Source: Cytophagales bacterium
GTDB taxonomy: Bacteria; Bacteroidota; Bacteroidia; Cytophagales; Cyclobacteriaceae
Assembly: GCA_016124425.1 (NCBI GenBank)
Contig: WGNT01000028.1
Location: 1-34,715 of the forward strand
Reading direction: 5' to 3'
DNA: 34,715 nt
A program made the position numbers and the translations under genes. A model generated the notes under the pieces. That model did no database searches, was not told the origin of the DNA, and was given only the letters and a program-made list of their open reading frames with translations. Below are positions 7,326 through 16,800 of the stretch, in pieces (positions within the stretch are counted from its first letter, which is position 1; each line of letters starts with the position of its first letter).

Positions 7326-8116
7326 CAATCAATATCCAATGTGCGTGTGTATATCTGCTCGGTTCTACTTAAGCTATCTTCTTCTGCTGGTACATACTCA
7401 AGCAAAAACTCATAAGCCGCCCAAGTCTTATCAAAATTCGTAATGGTCAGGTCTACATTGTGCTTGTCCAAGTATTCTAAGTTAAAGTCAATGGTATCCT
7501 TAAGAAATATTTCCAAATCTCCCTTAAATGGAAATGGAAATGATATTCTAACATTATAGATGCTATCATCTTTTATAACTTCATCTTTAAAAGCAGGAAT
7601 GGCTGAGCTAATTGTTTTCTTACCGTTATCATAATATCCGACATAGATAGCACGTCCGTCTTTAAAAAGGAAATGCGCTTTAATTGTTGAATCATTTAAA
7701 AATTCATACATATCACCATTTTTCTCACCCTCTGCATAGGTAAAATAGACAGTTGGTTGCCCCGTATCGTCATAAATCCAATACCCGCCCGTAATTTTAT
7801 TATCTTTCCATGAATACCTGTTCTTCAACATTCCGTTTGGATAATAATCTACGCTGAGTCCATTCTTAATTCCGAATTTATCCTTAGTAGTTATGGATTG
7901 AACCAAACCATTTTCAAACCATGTAACATCCACAGCTACAGAGTCATTTATCAAAAGCTCATAAGATTCGTTAGCGGAAAATCGTGAACCGCATTGTTCC
8001 TTCTCGTTACAAGAGATTGCTGCCAACACCATTATATACAAAATCAATAATCCGGCATTTTTATAAAACCCAGTAAGATTTTCAAAAATCCATATTTGGT
8101 GATTTATATTTCTCAT
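7325..8116 (-). CDS. YwqK/MORN-like lipoprotein (copy 2), candidate immunity
   Basis: 263 aa. A hydrophobic stretch NAGLLILYIMVLAAISC (Cys36) looks like a lipoprotein signal, with an unusually long N-region; a start at the Met before VLAAISC is also possible. The middle (about residues 85-170) has MORN-variant repeats of the YwqK type: YYPNGMLKNRYSWKDNKITG, YDDTGQPTVYFTYAEGEKNG, DMYEF. YwqK-family proteins are annotated as antitoxins and are common next to Rhs/YD toxins. Full-length paralogue of the protein at 9194-9949. The C-terminus EYVPAEEDSLSRTEQIYTRT is nearly repeated in the displaced fragment at 9124-9183. No function is demonstrated; immunity is inferred from family and position. Confidence 0.75.
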   Translation of the reverse strand: MRNINHQIWIFENLTGFYKNAGLLILYIMVLAAISCNEKEQCGSRFSANESYELLINDSVAVDVTWFENGLVQSITTKDKFGIKNGLSVDYYPNGMLKNRYSWKDNKITGGYWIYDDTGQPTVYFTYAEGEKNGDMYEFLNDSTIKAHFLFKDGRAIYVGYYDNGKKTISSAIPAFKDEVIKDDSIYNVRISFPFPFKGDLEIFLKDTIDFNLEYLDKHNVDLTITNFDKTWAAYEFLLEYVPAEEDSLSRTEQIYTRTLDID

Positions 8117-8241
8117 CCCGAAAAAAAACCGATTTTAACTATAAATATATTCATCAAATAACATATATAACAAGAGAAATAAAATCTCGTATATTGGACA
8201 ATACGAACTTAAAAAATGATATTTTTTAACATCTGCTTTTC

Positions 8242-8502
8242 TTATCTCTTTTTTCTCTTTGAAAAATAGAAGTTAAAGTTTCTAACCTTACTAAATGGAG
8301 ATAAGCTATAGTAGGTAACAATTAAAGATATGATGCCAATCAAAATTAGTAGGTGTCCACCGTATCCGGATACCATTAAAGTTCTACGGTTGACTCCGTA
8401 AGCTGACAGATTCTTTACCAACATAATTACTCCCATTAACATTAACAAGGAAGAAACTATCAATAGAATTACAGATAAATAGTTGTTCTCCTTTTTTGAC
8501 AT
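8242..8502 (-). CDS. Small two-TM protein TM, Rhs-locus
   Basis: 86 aa (MSKKENNYLSVILLIVSSLL...), with hydrophobic segments at residues about 8-28 and 48-65, the central MVSGYGGHLL loop, and a basic C-terminus (NFNFYFSKRKKR). Paralogue of 6978-7241. It starts 2 bp after the stop of the 129-aa gene, so the two are cotranscribed and probably coupled. I recognise no named family. It could be an inner-membrane immunity or accessory protein in this toxin locus (inference). Confidence 0.7.
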   Translation of the reverse strand: MSKKENNYLSVILLIVSSLLMLMGVIMLVKNLSAYGVNRRTLMVSGYGGHLLILIGIISLIVTYYSLSPFSKVRNFNFYFSKRKKR

Positions 8503-8504
8503 AG

Positions 8505-8894
8505 CTAATATTTTCTTTCAGAACTATATTTTAAGTACTTCAAGCTATTATTGAAAGCTTTATGGACCTCCGTTACCAGAGAATTTGCCCAACTCGGATC
8601 ATTTTCACCTCTATAGCAAGAAAACAGTGCAAGTAAATAACCGTGGGCTTCTGGAGAAAGCTGACTGGGCCCTTTTTTAATACGCCATCCATTCCTTAGT
8701 TCCCCAGTCCATGTATCCATTTTTATCACCGAATTATTTGCATTGAATACTCCAAAACCCATAAAAATAAGTACCACCTCCAAAGAAATATCATTCTTTA
8801 AAAATCCATTTCTTCTTGAACGTAGCCTACTCAATTCAAACGCTATCGATGCCGCCAAACAATCTGGATAATTTAAATACTCACTGTTGATCAT
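8505..8894 (-). CDS. 129-aa Rhs-locus protein, unknown
   Basis: MINSEYLNYPDCLAASIAFE..., with a C-terminal helical part PSWANSLVTEVHKAFNNSLK. No named family recognised. Always paired with the two-TM gene here: intact with the 8502 copy, and as a 22-codon relic with the 7241 copy. The coding frame seems to continue upstream of the ATG: CSRFTEYSDGSVEI is in frame back to a TAG near 8949-8951. A second frame offers an ATG at 8965 reading MRLKFSLPMLAV, signal-like. A one-base shift near 8930-8940 would join them, so this gene may be a 5'-damaged lipoprotein. A candidate immunity or orphan tip product (inference). Confidence 0.55.
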   Translation of the reverse strand: MINSEYLNYPDCLAASIAFELSRLRSRRNGFLKNDISLEVVLIFMGFGVFNANNSVIKMDTWTGELRNGWRIKKGPSQLSPEAHGYLLALFSCYRGENDPSWANSLVTEVHKAFNNSLKYLKYSSERKY

Positions 8895-8963
8895 TATTTC
8901 AACACTCCCATCAGAATATTCCGTAAACCTACTGCAAGCATTGGAAGGCTAAATTTCAGCCTC

Positions 8964-8983
8964 ATAAACGGTAATGGATTATT
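8964..8983 (-). pseudogene. Scrap of Rhs core 3' end
   Basis: Twenty bases identical at 19 positions to 10498-10517 inside the Rhs gene, the codons for NNPLRFI just before the tip. On the - strand it reads NNPLPFM in the same frame, then departs. An Rhs-core scrap in front of another toxin/immunity-like unit is the expected scar of a displaced Rhs tip. Confidence 0.5.
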
Positions 8984-9123
8984 CAGATCAGTTCAAAATC
9001 AATTTATCGGTGCCAATACTAACAGCTTTAGGGGGATTTCGATTCACCTGATTTAGATTCCGATAGATCGACACTAGATTTTCTTAACAACAAGCCAAAC
9101 TTTATCTAATCAATTCCTAATAC

Positions 9124-9183
9124 ACTTATATATACCTATTCTGTCCTACTCAAGCTATTACTTATTGTGGGTTGATATTCAAG
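9124..9183 (-). pseudogene. Displaced 3' tail of a YwqK-like gene
   Basis: On the - strand it reads LEYQPTISNSLSRTE, then TAG, then VYIS. The YwqK-like protein at 7325-8116 ends LEYVPAEEDSLSRTEQIYTR. The shared LEY.P....SLSRTE.xY and spacing make homology clear, with a CAG-to-TAG type stop. It begins 10 nt after the stop of the YwqK-like gene at 9194, so the present gene replaced an older one whose tail was left behind. From 9000 to 9123 nothing else is recognisable. Confidence 0.7.
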
Positions 9184-9193
9184 TCACTTTACT

Positions 9194-9949
9194 CTATTTG
9201 AGTAGCACGTCATGCTGATATATAAACTTTGAATGTCTAATAGTATCATTTTCACTAGGGTCAAAAACAAATGTAACATCGTATTTTTTAATATCGCCAA
9301 AATCTTTAATAAGAATTTTAAAATTACTTCTATTTGAAAATCTAACTTCTGCTGTTTTCAAACCATCAACTTTTGCTGAAATCACCCCCTCAAAAGGATG
9401 CTTAAACCTACCAACTAATTCATAATTTCCTTTTTTAATTCTTTCAGACAATATCGTTGGATGAAGAATTTCGATTTGCTTTATTTTATTCTCATAAAAA
9501 GCTGTGTATATAGGATCTCCATGATCGAAAATTTTATGTTGCTTAATATTTTTATCCAAATAATATTCATACATTTCTCCATGCCTTTCGTTATTCAGGT
9601 AATTATAATACCAAATTAGGTTTCCTGATTCGTCAAATATTTGTTCCCTACTTTCTTGATTACCTCTACTATAATTTCTGCGCTTTTTTAACGCCCCATC
9701 AGGATAAAATTCAAATGAATTCCCAATTCGATTTCCCTCTAAATCCATAAAAATAAATTTGTTTAGCGTCTGTTCTGTTCCTATTTCAGCAAATACTATT
9801 ACCGAATCCAACTGGATTTGAAAATAATAAACCGAATCTGCTTTTTCTTGAAAAATATTACCTGATCGCTCATGGTTTTCTGTGCACCCAATTACATTCC
9901 AAATTATCCCTAATTTAATTATCGCGTTTAACCCATGTTTTATTTTCAT
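9194..9949 (-). CDS. YwqK/MORN-like lipoprotein (copy 1), candidate immunity
   Basis: 251 aa from ATG 9949 (MKIKHGLNAIIKLGIIWNVI then GC), a compact lipoprotein signal; a longer start at 9985 adds 12 residues without a signal. MORN-variant repeats lie at about residues 80-160: FYPDGALKKRRNYSRGN, FDESGNLIWYYNYLNNERHG, EMYEYY. It aligns over its whole length with the protein at 7325-8116. The start lies inside the 3' end of the Rhs gene (35-nt overlap), which couples its synthesis to the toxin. As the first gene behind the Rhs tip it is the best candidate for the cognate immunity protein (inference). Confidence 0.8.
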   Translation of the reverse strand: MKIKHGLNAIIKLGIIWNVIGCTENHERSGNIFQEKADSVYYFQIQLDSVIVFAEIGTEQTLNKFIFMDLEGNRIGNSFEFYPDGALKKRRNYSRGNQESREQIFDESGNLIWYYNYLNNERHGEMYEYYLDKNIKQHKIFDHGDPIYTAFYENKIKQIEILHPTILSERIKKGNYELVGRFKHPFEGVISAKVDGLKTAEVRFSNRSNFKILIKDFGDIKKYDVTFVFDPSENDTIRHSKFIYQHDVLLK

Positions 9950-12900
9950 AATCCTTTCTAAAATTCTTAACATTTTCTTTTCCATTTATCACAAGCTTTT
10001 GAGATTCACCCCCAACTATTATATCAACTGTCCCACTATTCTCAGAAAATATTCCGCTAGAAATTATATACATAGTATCTGGAGCTTTTTCTGACTCCAA
10101 TAACTTTTTGGTGATATCAAAGATTTTTGCACCCATTTGAACCCCTTGCGTAAAATCTTCACCAGTATTTTTCCCAGGCCCTGTCCGAAGAGTAGGTAAG
10201 AAAAAATCATCTACGTTTATAACAGCATCAACCTCTCCCTCCCTAACCTTAGAATCATCTCCCTCAAAAACATCGGAGACGTGAACATTACCTGAACCGC
10301 CGCTTGAAAACTTATCATCCACCTTTTTTAAAACTCCTACTACGTTGTTCCCCATTTCCTCCATATTGCGATTAAAAGCTTTGAAAGCCTTCTCTAAATT
10401 TGAAAGAAAGTATTCATATTGACTTTCCAAAGATCTTTTGACTAGCTCTAATTCAACGCAAGTCTCACATTCCCTAGGCGCCATCCCGTCTGGATCAATA
10501 AACCGTAATGGATTATTAAAAGCATAATTATAAGGCGAATGCCTTCTCATTTGATCCGCCAACGGATCCACCACCCACCATCTGCCCACAGCGGGATCAT
10601 ACATCCTTGCGCCATAGTCGTACCAGGCTAGCTGCTTGTCGACGATATGTTCCTTTCCGTTGTACAAGTATCTGTTTTCCTTAAATTCCTTGTATTGGTA
10701 CCCCAGTCCACTTAGCTGCACTCCCCACGGATCGTAGTGGCTCTCCTGTACGATAAGTGGTGTCTTACTCTGTACCTGAAAATCGTCAAACCAGACGTCT
10801 TCCCCAGTCTCGTTTACTACAAAGGCCTGAAGCTTTCCATCCTTGCTAATATAAATATTTTCACTCAAATGTTCATGCCTACCAGCAGCTTTAGTACTTA
10901 ATGGCTTTTTACCTTTAGCGTAAAGCTTTCCCGACTTATCATACAGGGCATACATCATATAGGCCTCGGGGGAAGGCTTAGCCTGAACTTCCTTTATCAG
11001 CAGATCAATAACACTCAAAATGGTGACCGCATTAGGAACGGCAGAAAGTGTCGTGGTATTGGACAGTTCTCCCAGTTGAGTCACAAGTTTGGCTTTGGCT
11101 CCTGAGGAAACAAACACCGCCGGAGAAACCTGTAAGTTTCCATTATCCCGATACTTTCCAAATACGGATAGGCTCAATTCCTGCCCCTCCTGAACCTCTC
11201 GCTCCCAAGCAGGACCTAATATTCTTCCCCTTGATGCATTTAACCACGCAATATTAGTTCCGCCGGGAGTTGTGTTGTGTTCCTGCCCGCTTTGGCGGCT
11301 TTCCCTAACCCGCTCAAACTCTTTTTCCTCCACCGAAGATCGGTTTGTTTCCATTGTGGCAAGGAGAGTTTCAGTAACTTGCGGCCTGATCACCTGTCGG
11401 ACATTGCCTAGGTGGTCCTTGATAAAGTATTCGTAGTGGTAGGCGCCACTTTCCAGTACTACCCTGCCTTCATCATGTACCATATAGTCCAGCTTCCCGT
11501 CTTCAAAAACAAATTCCTCCACATAGTCAATGATCCTAGACGGCCCCGATGTCGGCTTAAATTCTTGACGGAGTTTAGTTCCGTCGGCTGCGTAGGAGAA
11601 AATCAACCTCTCGCCTGATTCAAAAATGATTTGGGTAGGTAGATTCAGGAAATTGTAGGTAATTTCCCTTATTTGTTTGTCGCCGTTTGACTTCAGATTC
11701 CCATTTCCATCGTAGCTGTAGGATGCTGTAACGCTACCGGGTTTGAAATCCTGAGCAATAAAGTTTTTATTGGAATGCGTGTCTGTCACTTTATTTATTC
11801 TGTTGCTGTGAGGTAGATAGTTAAAACTCAAGTTATCCACCGTGGTAAACAGTGTTTCGGTCTGCTGATTATTCCGAACTAGTCGAAGTAGATTTCCATT
11901 TGGATCATAACTTATCCCACTCAGGTTGTATCTTCCATTATTCGTAGCGTTGGTGGGTACAGCGTAGCGGGCTTGGGTAATTCTATCTGCCAGGTCATAG
12001 CCGTATTCATATGTGCGCGTCACCAAATCCCTCCCTTTCCAGTCAATCCGCGAGATATTGCCATTCCAATTATTAACCGCCGCGCCTGACTCGTAGTACA
12101 GTTGCATCCCGAAAAGTCTGTTACTCCCCTTCGCCTCATTTATATGGGTAAGCCATCCACGAATGTTATATTTAAAGTCGAGGTTTGCCATCGAATTGTG
12201 GACTTTCTTTTGGATCAATTCACCTGTTTCACTGTAGTGAAAATTTACCAACTGAATTGTAGCACCCAATCCAATTCTGTGGGTAATTTGCCGTGTAGCT
12301 CCGTTGGGAAAATAACTGATTCCTTTTGTTATATCGAGATTGGTTGGTCCCAGCAATTGAGAAGTGATTGAAATTGGCATTTTCTCAAAATTATAAGCGG
12401 TAGATTGCCGGATCCGTCCTCCCAGGTGGTTTTCGGAAACTTTCTGGATCAGTAAGCCATCTTTATTGTAAAAAAAAGTGGTTTCCAGAAATTTCCCATT
12501 TTGAAGATTTTTCTTCAGCCCGCCTGTCTGTAATCCCTGAACGGCGTTTGAACTAACCGCATATATTAAAGAAAGCCTATTGTAACTGCCCAATGTATTA
12601 AAGTCATAATGGTCGTAAAAATTAAGCAGCAACATCTCACCTACATGACTTGGGAAACCTGAACCTGCGCTCGGAATGGCATTTCTCGCAGATATATTGT
12701 TTTGGGTACCATTACTAATTAAACCGTTAAAATAACCTACCTCAAAATCCACGGCGACCATGGAACTGAGACGCTGCTGAATTGAGTTCCTATCCCGGCT
12801 ATCCACTACCAGTCCCTGCACAATTTCTCTATTGAAGGCGTCGTAGAGCCTATAATGCCATTGATTTTTGGATCTTAGGTTGGCATCTTGGGTTCCAATA

Positions 12901-13841
12901 AGCCTATCCTTCCCATCATAAACCATATATTCCCAACCCTTGCCCGGTATCTTCTTTTCGATAACCCGTTTCCGTTGGTCATACCTATATCGGTAGTATT
13001 GTTCGTCAGCAAGTTGGATCTGGGTAGAGGCACTCCAATTATTAGTCAAAAAAGCAACTGCTTTTGGGGGAATGACCACCCTCAAATCGGCATATGCATC
13101 ATATACATAATAGGTGCCCAACCACCCCGCGTGGTGGGCAGTCGGGGTGGAAGAAACCTGTACCTTCCGCAAAACCACATATCCAAGGTGGTCGGCATAC
13201 TCCACTGTTCTGGTTTTGTTCTCAGTGATGATCTCCTTTACCCACAGGTCACCTTCTCCATAGGTGCCGGAGGTGACCGGAAGGCCGTCGGCGTTTACCC
13301 CCCACTTCCTGACTGACTCGTCAGCCCTGTTTGGCCGTTCCGTCAGGATTACCTCACGGCCACTTCCTATCCGCCACGGGTTGCCCGGGGCACCTTTTCT
13401 TTCCGGTTTTCCCAGGGCGGAATATTCTAAGCGGGTTTCGGAGTACCCATAGACATCTCCGGCAAATCGGGTCCTAAAATAGGCAGCATGTTCATTGGTT
13501 GCATTTGATCTAAAATTCCCGGTTTGCGTGCCGTTGTTTCTTGCATAAGAAAGATATTCCCTCAATTGGCGTCCAACTGCGTCATAGTGTATGGGCTGGA
13601 TCAAGTCCCAACCGGCCGCGGAACCCTGTACTTGAATAGACTGTTTGGGACGGCCTAAGCCGTCGTAATAGGTTACCGACTTATTGGATTGGGTACTTGA
13701 ACCTGCGACGAGCTGTTGGGTGGTTTTTAAAGGCTCCTTTGCTTGGTATCGGTAGATATAATTTTCCTTTTGTTGGGCTATCGTCTGGGAAACAGCTAAA
13801 TTCCCGCTCAGCAAACAGATAAGAATTAGAAATTTTTTCAT
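9915..13841 (-). CDS. DUF6443/RHS repeat-associated core protein with variable tip
   Basis: 1308 aa. Signal peptide MKKFLILICLLSGNLAVSQ, then a DUF6443 domain (about residues 25-180: YYDGLGRPKQSIQVQG, HYDAVGRQLREYLSYA). A long YD/RHS repeat body follows (for example YDLADRIT, YDPNGNLLRL, YSYDGNGNL), then the RHS-associated core at residues 1056-1120 (NRYLYNGKEHIVDKQLAWYD, ARMYDPAVGRWWVVDPLADQ, NNPLRFIDPDGM). The last 188 residues form a unique tip: a helical, coiled part at about 1125-1165, a Gly/Ser linker, then a beta-rich end. RHS shells encapsulate C-terminal toxins. I recognise no catalytic motif in this tip. Operon with the 1165-aa protein upstream (11 bp) and the YwqK-like gene downstream (overlap). 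Confidence 0.9.
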   Translation of the reverse strand: MKKFLILICLLSGNLAVSQTIAQQKENYIYRYQAKEPLKTTQQLVAGSSTQSNKSVTYYDGLGRPKQSIQVQGSAAGWDLIQPIHYDAVGRQLREYLSYARNNGTQTGNFRSNATNEHAAYFRTRFAGDVYGYSETRLEYSALGKPERKGAPGNPWRIGSGREVILTERPNRADESVRKWGVNADGLPVTSGTYGEGDLWVKEIITENKTRTVEYADHLGYVVLRKVQVSSTPTAHHAGWLGTYYVYDAYADLRVVIPPKAVAFLTNNWSASTQIQLADEQYYRYRYDQRKRVIEKKIPGKGWEYMVYDGKDRLIGTQDANLRSKNQWHYRLYDAFNREIVQGLVVDSRDRNSIQQRLSSMVAVDFEVGYFNGLISNGTQNNISARNAIPSAGSGFPSHVGEMLLLNFYDHYDFNTLGSYNRLSLIYAVSSNAVQGLQTGGLKKNLQNGKFLETTFFYNKDGLLIQKVSENHLGGRIRQSTAYNFEKMPISITSQLLGPTNLDITKGISYFPNGATRQITHRIGLGATIQLVNFHYSETGELIQKKVHNSMANLDFKYNIRGWLTHINEAKGSNRLFGMQLYYESGAAVNNWNGNISRIDWKGRDLVTRTYEYGYDLADRITQARYAVPTNATNNGRYNLSGISYDPNGNLLRLVRNNQQTETLFTTVDNLSFNYLPHSNRINKVTDTHSNKNFIAQDFKPGSVTASYSYDGNGNLKSNGDKQIREITYNFLNLPTQIIFESGERLIFSYAADGTKLRQEFKPTSGPSRIIDYVEEFVFEDGKLDYMVHDEGRVVLESGAYHYEYFIKDHLGNVRQVIRPQVTETLLATMETNRSSVEEKEFERVRESRQSGQEHNTTPGGTNIAWLNASRGRILGPAWEREVQEGQELSLSVFGKYRDNGNLQVSPAVFVSSGAKAKLVTQLGELSNTTTLSAVPNAVTILSVIDLLIKEVQAKPSPEAYMMYALYDKSGKLYAKGKKPLSTKAAGRHEHLSENIYISKDGKLQAFVVNETGEDVWFDDFQVQSKTPLIVQESHYDPWGVQLSGLGYQYKEFKENRYLYNGKEHIVDKQLAWYDYGARMYDPAVGRWWVVDPLADQMRRHSPYNYAFNNPLRFIDPDGMAPRECETCVELELVKRSLESQYEYFLSNLEKAFKAFNRNMEEMGNNVVGVLKKVDDKFSSGGSGNVHVSDVFEGDDSKVREGEVDAVINVDDFFLPTLRTGPGKNTGEDFTQGVQMGAKIFDITKKLLESEKAPDTMYIISSGIFSENSGTVDIIVGGESQKLVINGKENVKNFRKDYENKTWVKRDN

Positions 13842-13852
13842 GGTTAAAAAAG

Positions 13853-16800
13853 TTATAATCCAGCTTGATAGTGATAAGCAGTGTGTTCCAAAATGTTTCT
13901 GTCTGAATCACGGACTGCACCAAGTCTTCCCCACCCATCGTATTCATAGTAGGTGGTCTGGTTTCTCTGATCTGTAATTGAAGTAATTCCAACCAACGGC
14001 TCATGGGTAAAGGTCACCATTTGGGCATTCTTTGGGTGGAGCCTGAGTTCATCAACCCATATGTCATGACCAGCTATAGTCACCGAGTTTCCTGTGACCT
14101 CCCTTTCTATAAGTTTCCATTGGGTGTTAAGGATTTCGGATTTTCCCATAAAAGTCCAAAATCCGGAGCCAAATGTTCGTCTTGCCCAGAAGGAGACTAT
14201 ATAGGGCCTACCACTATTCGCCTGTATGCTAGTTTTGCTAATGCTTCCCCTCCTGAGATTGTAATAAAAATTGCCCGTTTTTGCCGACTGCAGGAATATT
14301 GGTGCGCCGGAAAAAACCCAACCACCCTTATCCCCGGCTTCAAAGGATGTGTAGGCTACTTCAGCAACTTTGGCATTGGTTACAGCGGCAGTTATCTTTT
14401 GCTGTCCGTAGCCCCAGAGAAAGGTTTCGAGCGGCCCGTTCCTAGGTTTTTGCTCAAGGATATTGTGGTTCAGGTCATGCGAAAGGATTTCGAATTCTTT
14501 TTGCCAATTGCCCCCGTTTGACAGTCTGTCAACAGATGCCACCACCGGCAGTTGGTTCCTTACTTGATAATGCATTCGGTCCTCCTCAACCCGTACCCCG
14601 TTGATTGTTTTTTTTACTACAAGTGGGTCTGCGATCCGGTGCTTTTGCAGAAGCAAGTTAAGCGCAGTGGATTCTACGCGCGTTGGAAAGTACCGTGACG
14701 CGTTAAATGGATAGTAGTATTCGGTGGTTTCAGCATTTTCGTTGACACTTACCTCTTCACGTAACGGCAGGAAATAGGACTGGTGGTAATCATTCTTTTT
14801 GACCTTTTTAATGAAGTTACCGCTTTCCGGTTCATAGCTGATTTCTATGACTTCCCGAAGTGGATTCCAAGACGAAGAATTAAAATATTTAAAGAGGAAA
14901 ATCCTTGAACAACCTGATGTCTTGTATTCGGTACAGGCATAAAGAAAGTTTGGATGCGACCTGTTAATTATCCGGTCATAATTATAGGTTACCTCCTTCG
15001 ATTTTCTATGTCCTGACGCTGTATGGGCGTAATAAGTTTCCGATTTTGACAAGCCCCTTCCTGTCTCCTGCGATTCGATAATTCCAAACGGGAATTCGTA
15101 TCGTACTTTATCGGGAAAATCCAAAGCCGTATAAAAAGAATAGTCTGTGCGGATCTGACGGTTGTCAACTTCTTTAATTTCCTTGACATTGGCATAACCG
15201 AAATACGCCCCGCTACTGCCCAATGGAATTTGTGAGACTGAACTTAACTCTAGTTTCCTACATGGAAAATAATATCTAGTACCCCTTGGACCGAAACTTT
15301 CGGTTTCCTTGGTGATCAAGTAATCGTATTTTGGGAAGGAGGCTAATACACCAGAGGGATTGGTATTTTCAGCCATTTCGTAAAGAAACCTTACCCTCTC
15401 TTTCTGGGGAAGGAAATCCTTGACGATTTCACGGACCCTCAACCCGCCAATATTCACAGCTACCTGTTTTGACTCATCCACAAAGGGGGGATTCATATGT
15501 CCGACTACAGCAGCGCTTACTCCCTGAATCCGGTTGCTGGGGCCCTCAATACTTAATTGATAGGTCTCACCTGCCCTTAGGCCGATCCGTCCTTGAACCT
15601 GTCCGGCACTTACCATGTTGGCCGTAAGACTCAGATAGTGGTTGGTTCTTGCAGAAAAAAGTGCGACGTCGACAGTTCCTATACAATCGCGTGACCTGCC
15701 GTCACAGTCTATAGAAGTTGGAAGGTTAACGGTATATGTAAACCACTTGATAGAATCAGCCAAACTCAATCGTGGCTGCACCTGTAAGGTCGCACGTCTG
15801 ATATTCTGGTTCACGATAACCGAGTATTTTGGCAGGTTTGTATCGATTGCAAGAGGCGCAAAAAAATCATTATAGTCTTTTAAGGTAACCATGCTGGTGT
15901 TACCTTCCATTTCATAGGTAATGCTCCCCCCGGTTGGGAAAGTTATTTTCTTTAGACAACCGTACTTTGCATGCGAGGGACTCACCAGCCGATTGGCGTT
16001 GGCCTGCCTGAAGCGCATATATTGGGGAAGCAAACTTTGATTAAACACTCCATTATAATAACCCCAATGGTCCTGCGCCTGTGAAAAAAGATGTGGCAAG
16101 CTATTTCCTTCATACTCAAACGTATGAACGAGACTGGGGGAAGAGGTTGTTTCCACTACCTTTATAAGCCGCAGTCTCTTTGTTGATGTAACATGCTGGA
16201 TATGAGGGGGTAGGTTCATGGCGAGGCTACTTAATGTGCTAAAGAAATAGTCATGAACCAATTCAAAAGATTTAATTATCCGGTTGTTAGTGTTCCGCAC
16301 TGTTATGCTTTTTAATCTACCGGCAGGAGAATCCTCCCGATCTCTCATGTTCACAAAAGAAACCGTACCCTCGTCGAAAGTAATCCCGGCCAGTTGCATC
16401 CCCCGGATATTGTTTTCCATCCAGTTGTTTTCCACCCGGTCCGCACGACAGGCTCCTGAGCTGTTACCTCCAGCAATAAAGTAAGATGCGGTTTGAACTG
16501 ACCTTCTAAAATAGTCATGGGTATAGCTCTGATAGCTAAATTTGATCGATTTCCCTCTAAATGTGACAATTTCGGAAAGGTGCCAAGCCGAATCAAGTAT
16601 GCGGTTGGAGTTTCGGCTTCGGCTGCTGACCCAGGGTTCTGCCACGGTACGCTCTACTTCCCGGAAATAGTAGGAGTTCCCCATTGGATCCCTTACCTTC
16701 CACTCCACGAAACGGTTGTTGGAAATCGTAAAAGTAATATCCAGATTACTGGCGTTGATAAAGGAAACCTTACGGTCCTTGGTCAGAACAAATTTTCCGG

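Noticed and set aside
12888-13316. Long frame opposite the Rhs gene
   Set aside because: A shadow of the GC-richer coding strand; the Rhs frame is continuous and conserved in type.
14003-14521. 172-codon frame opposite the 1165-aa gene
   Set aside because: Shadow of the YD-repeat protein; no domain seen.
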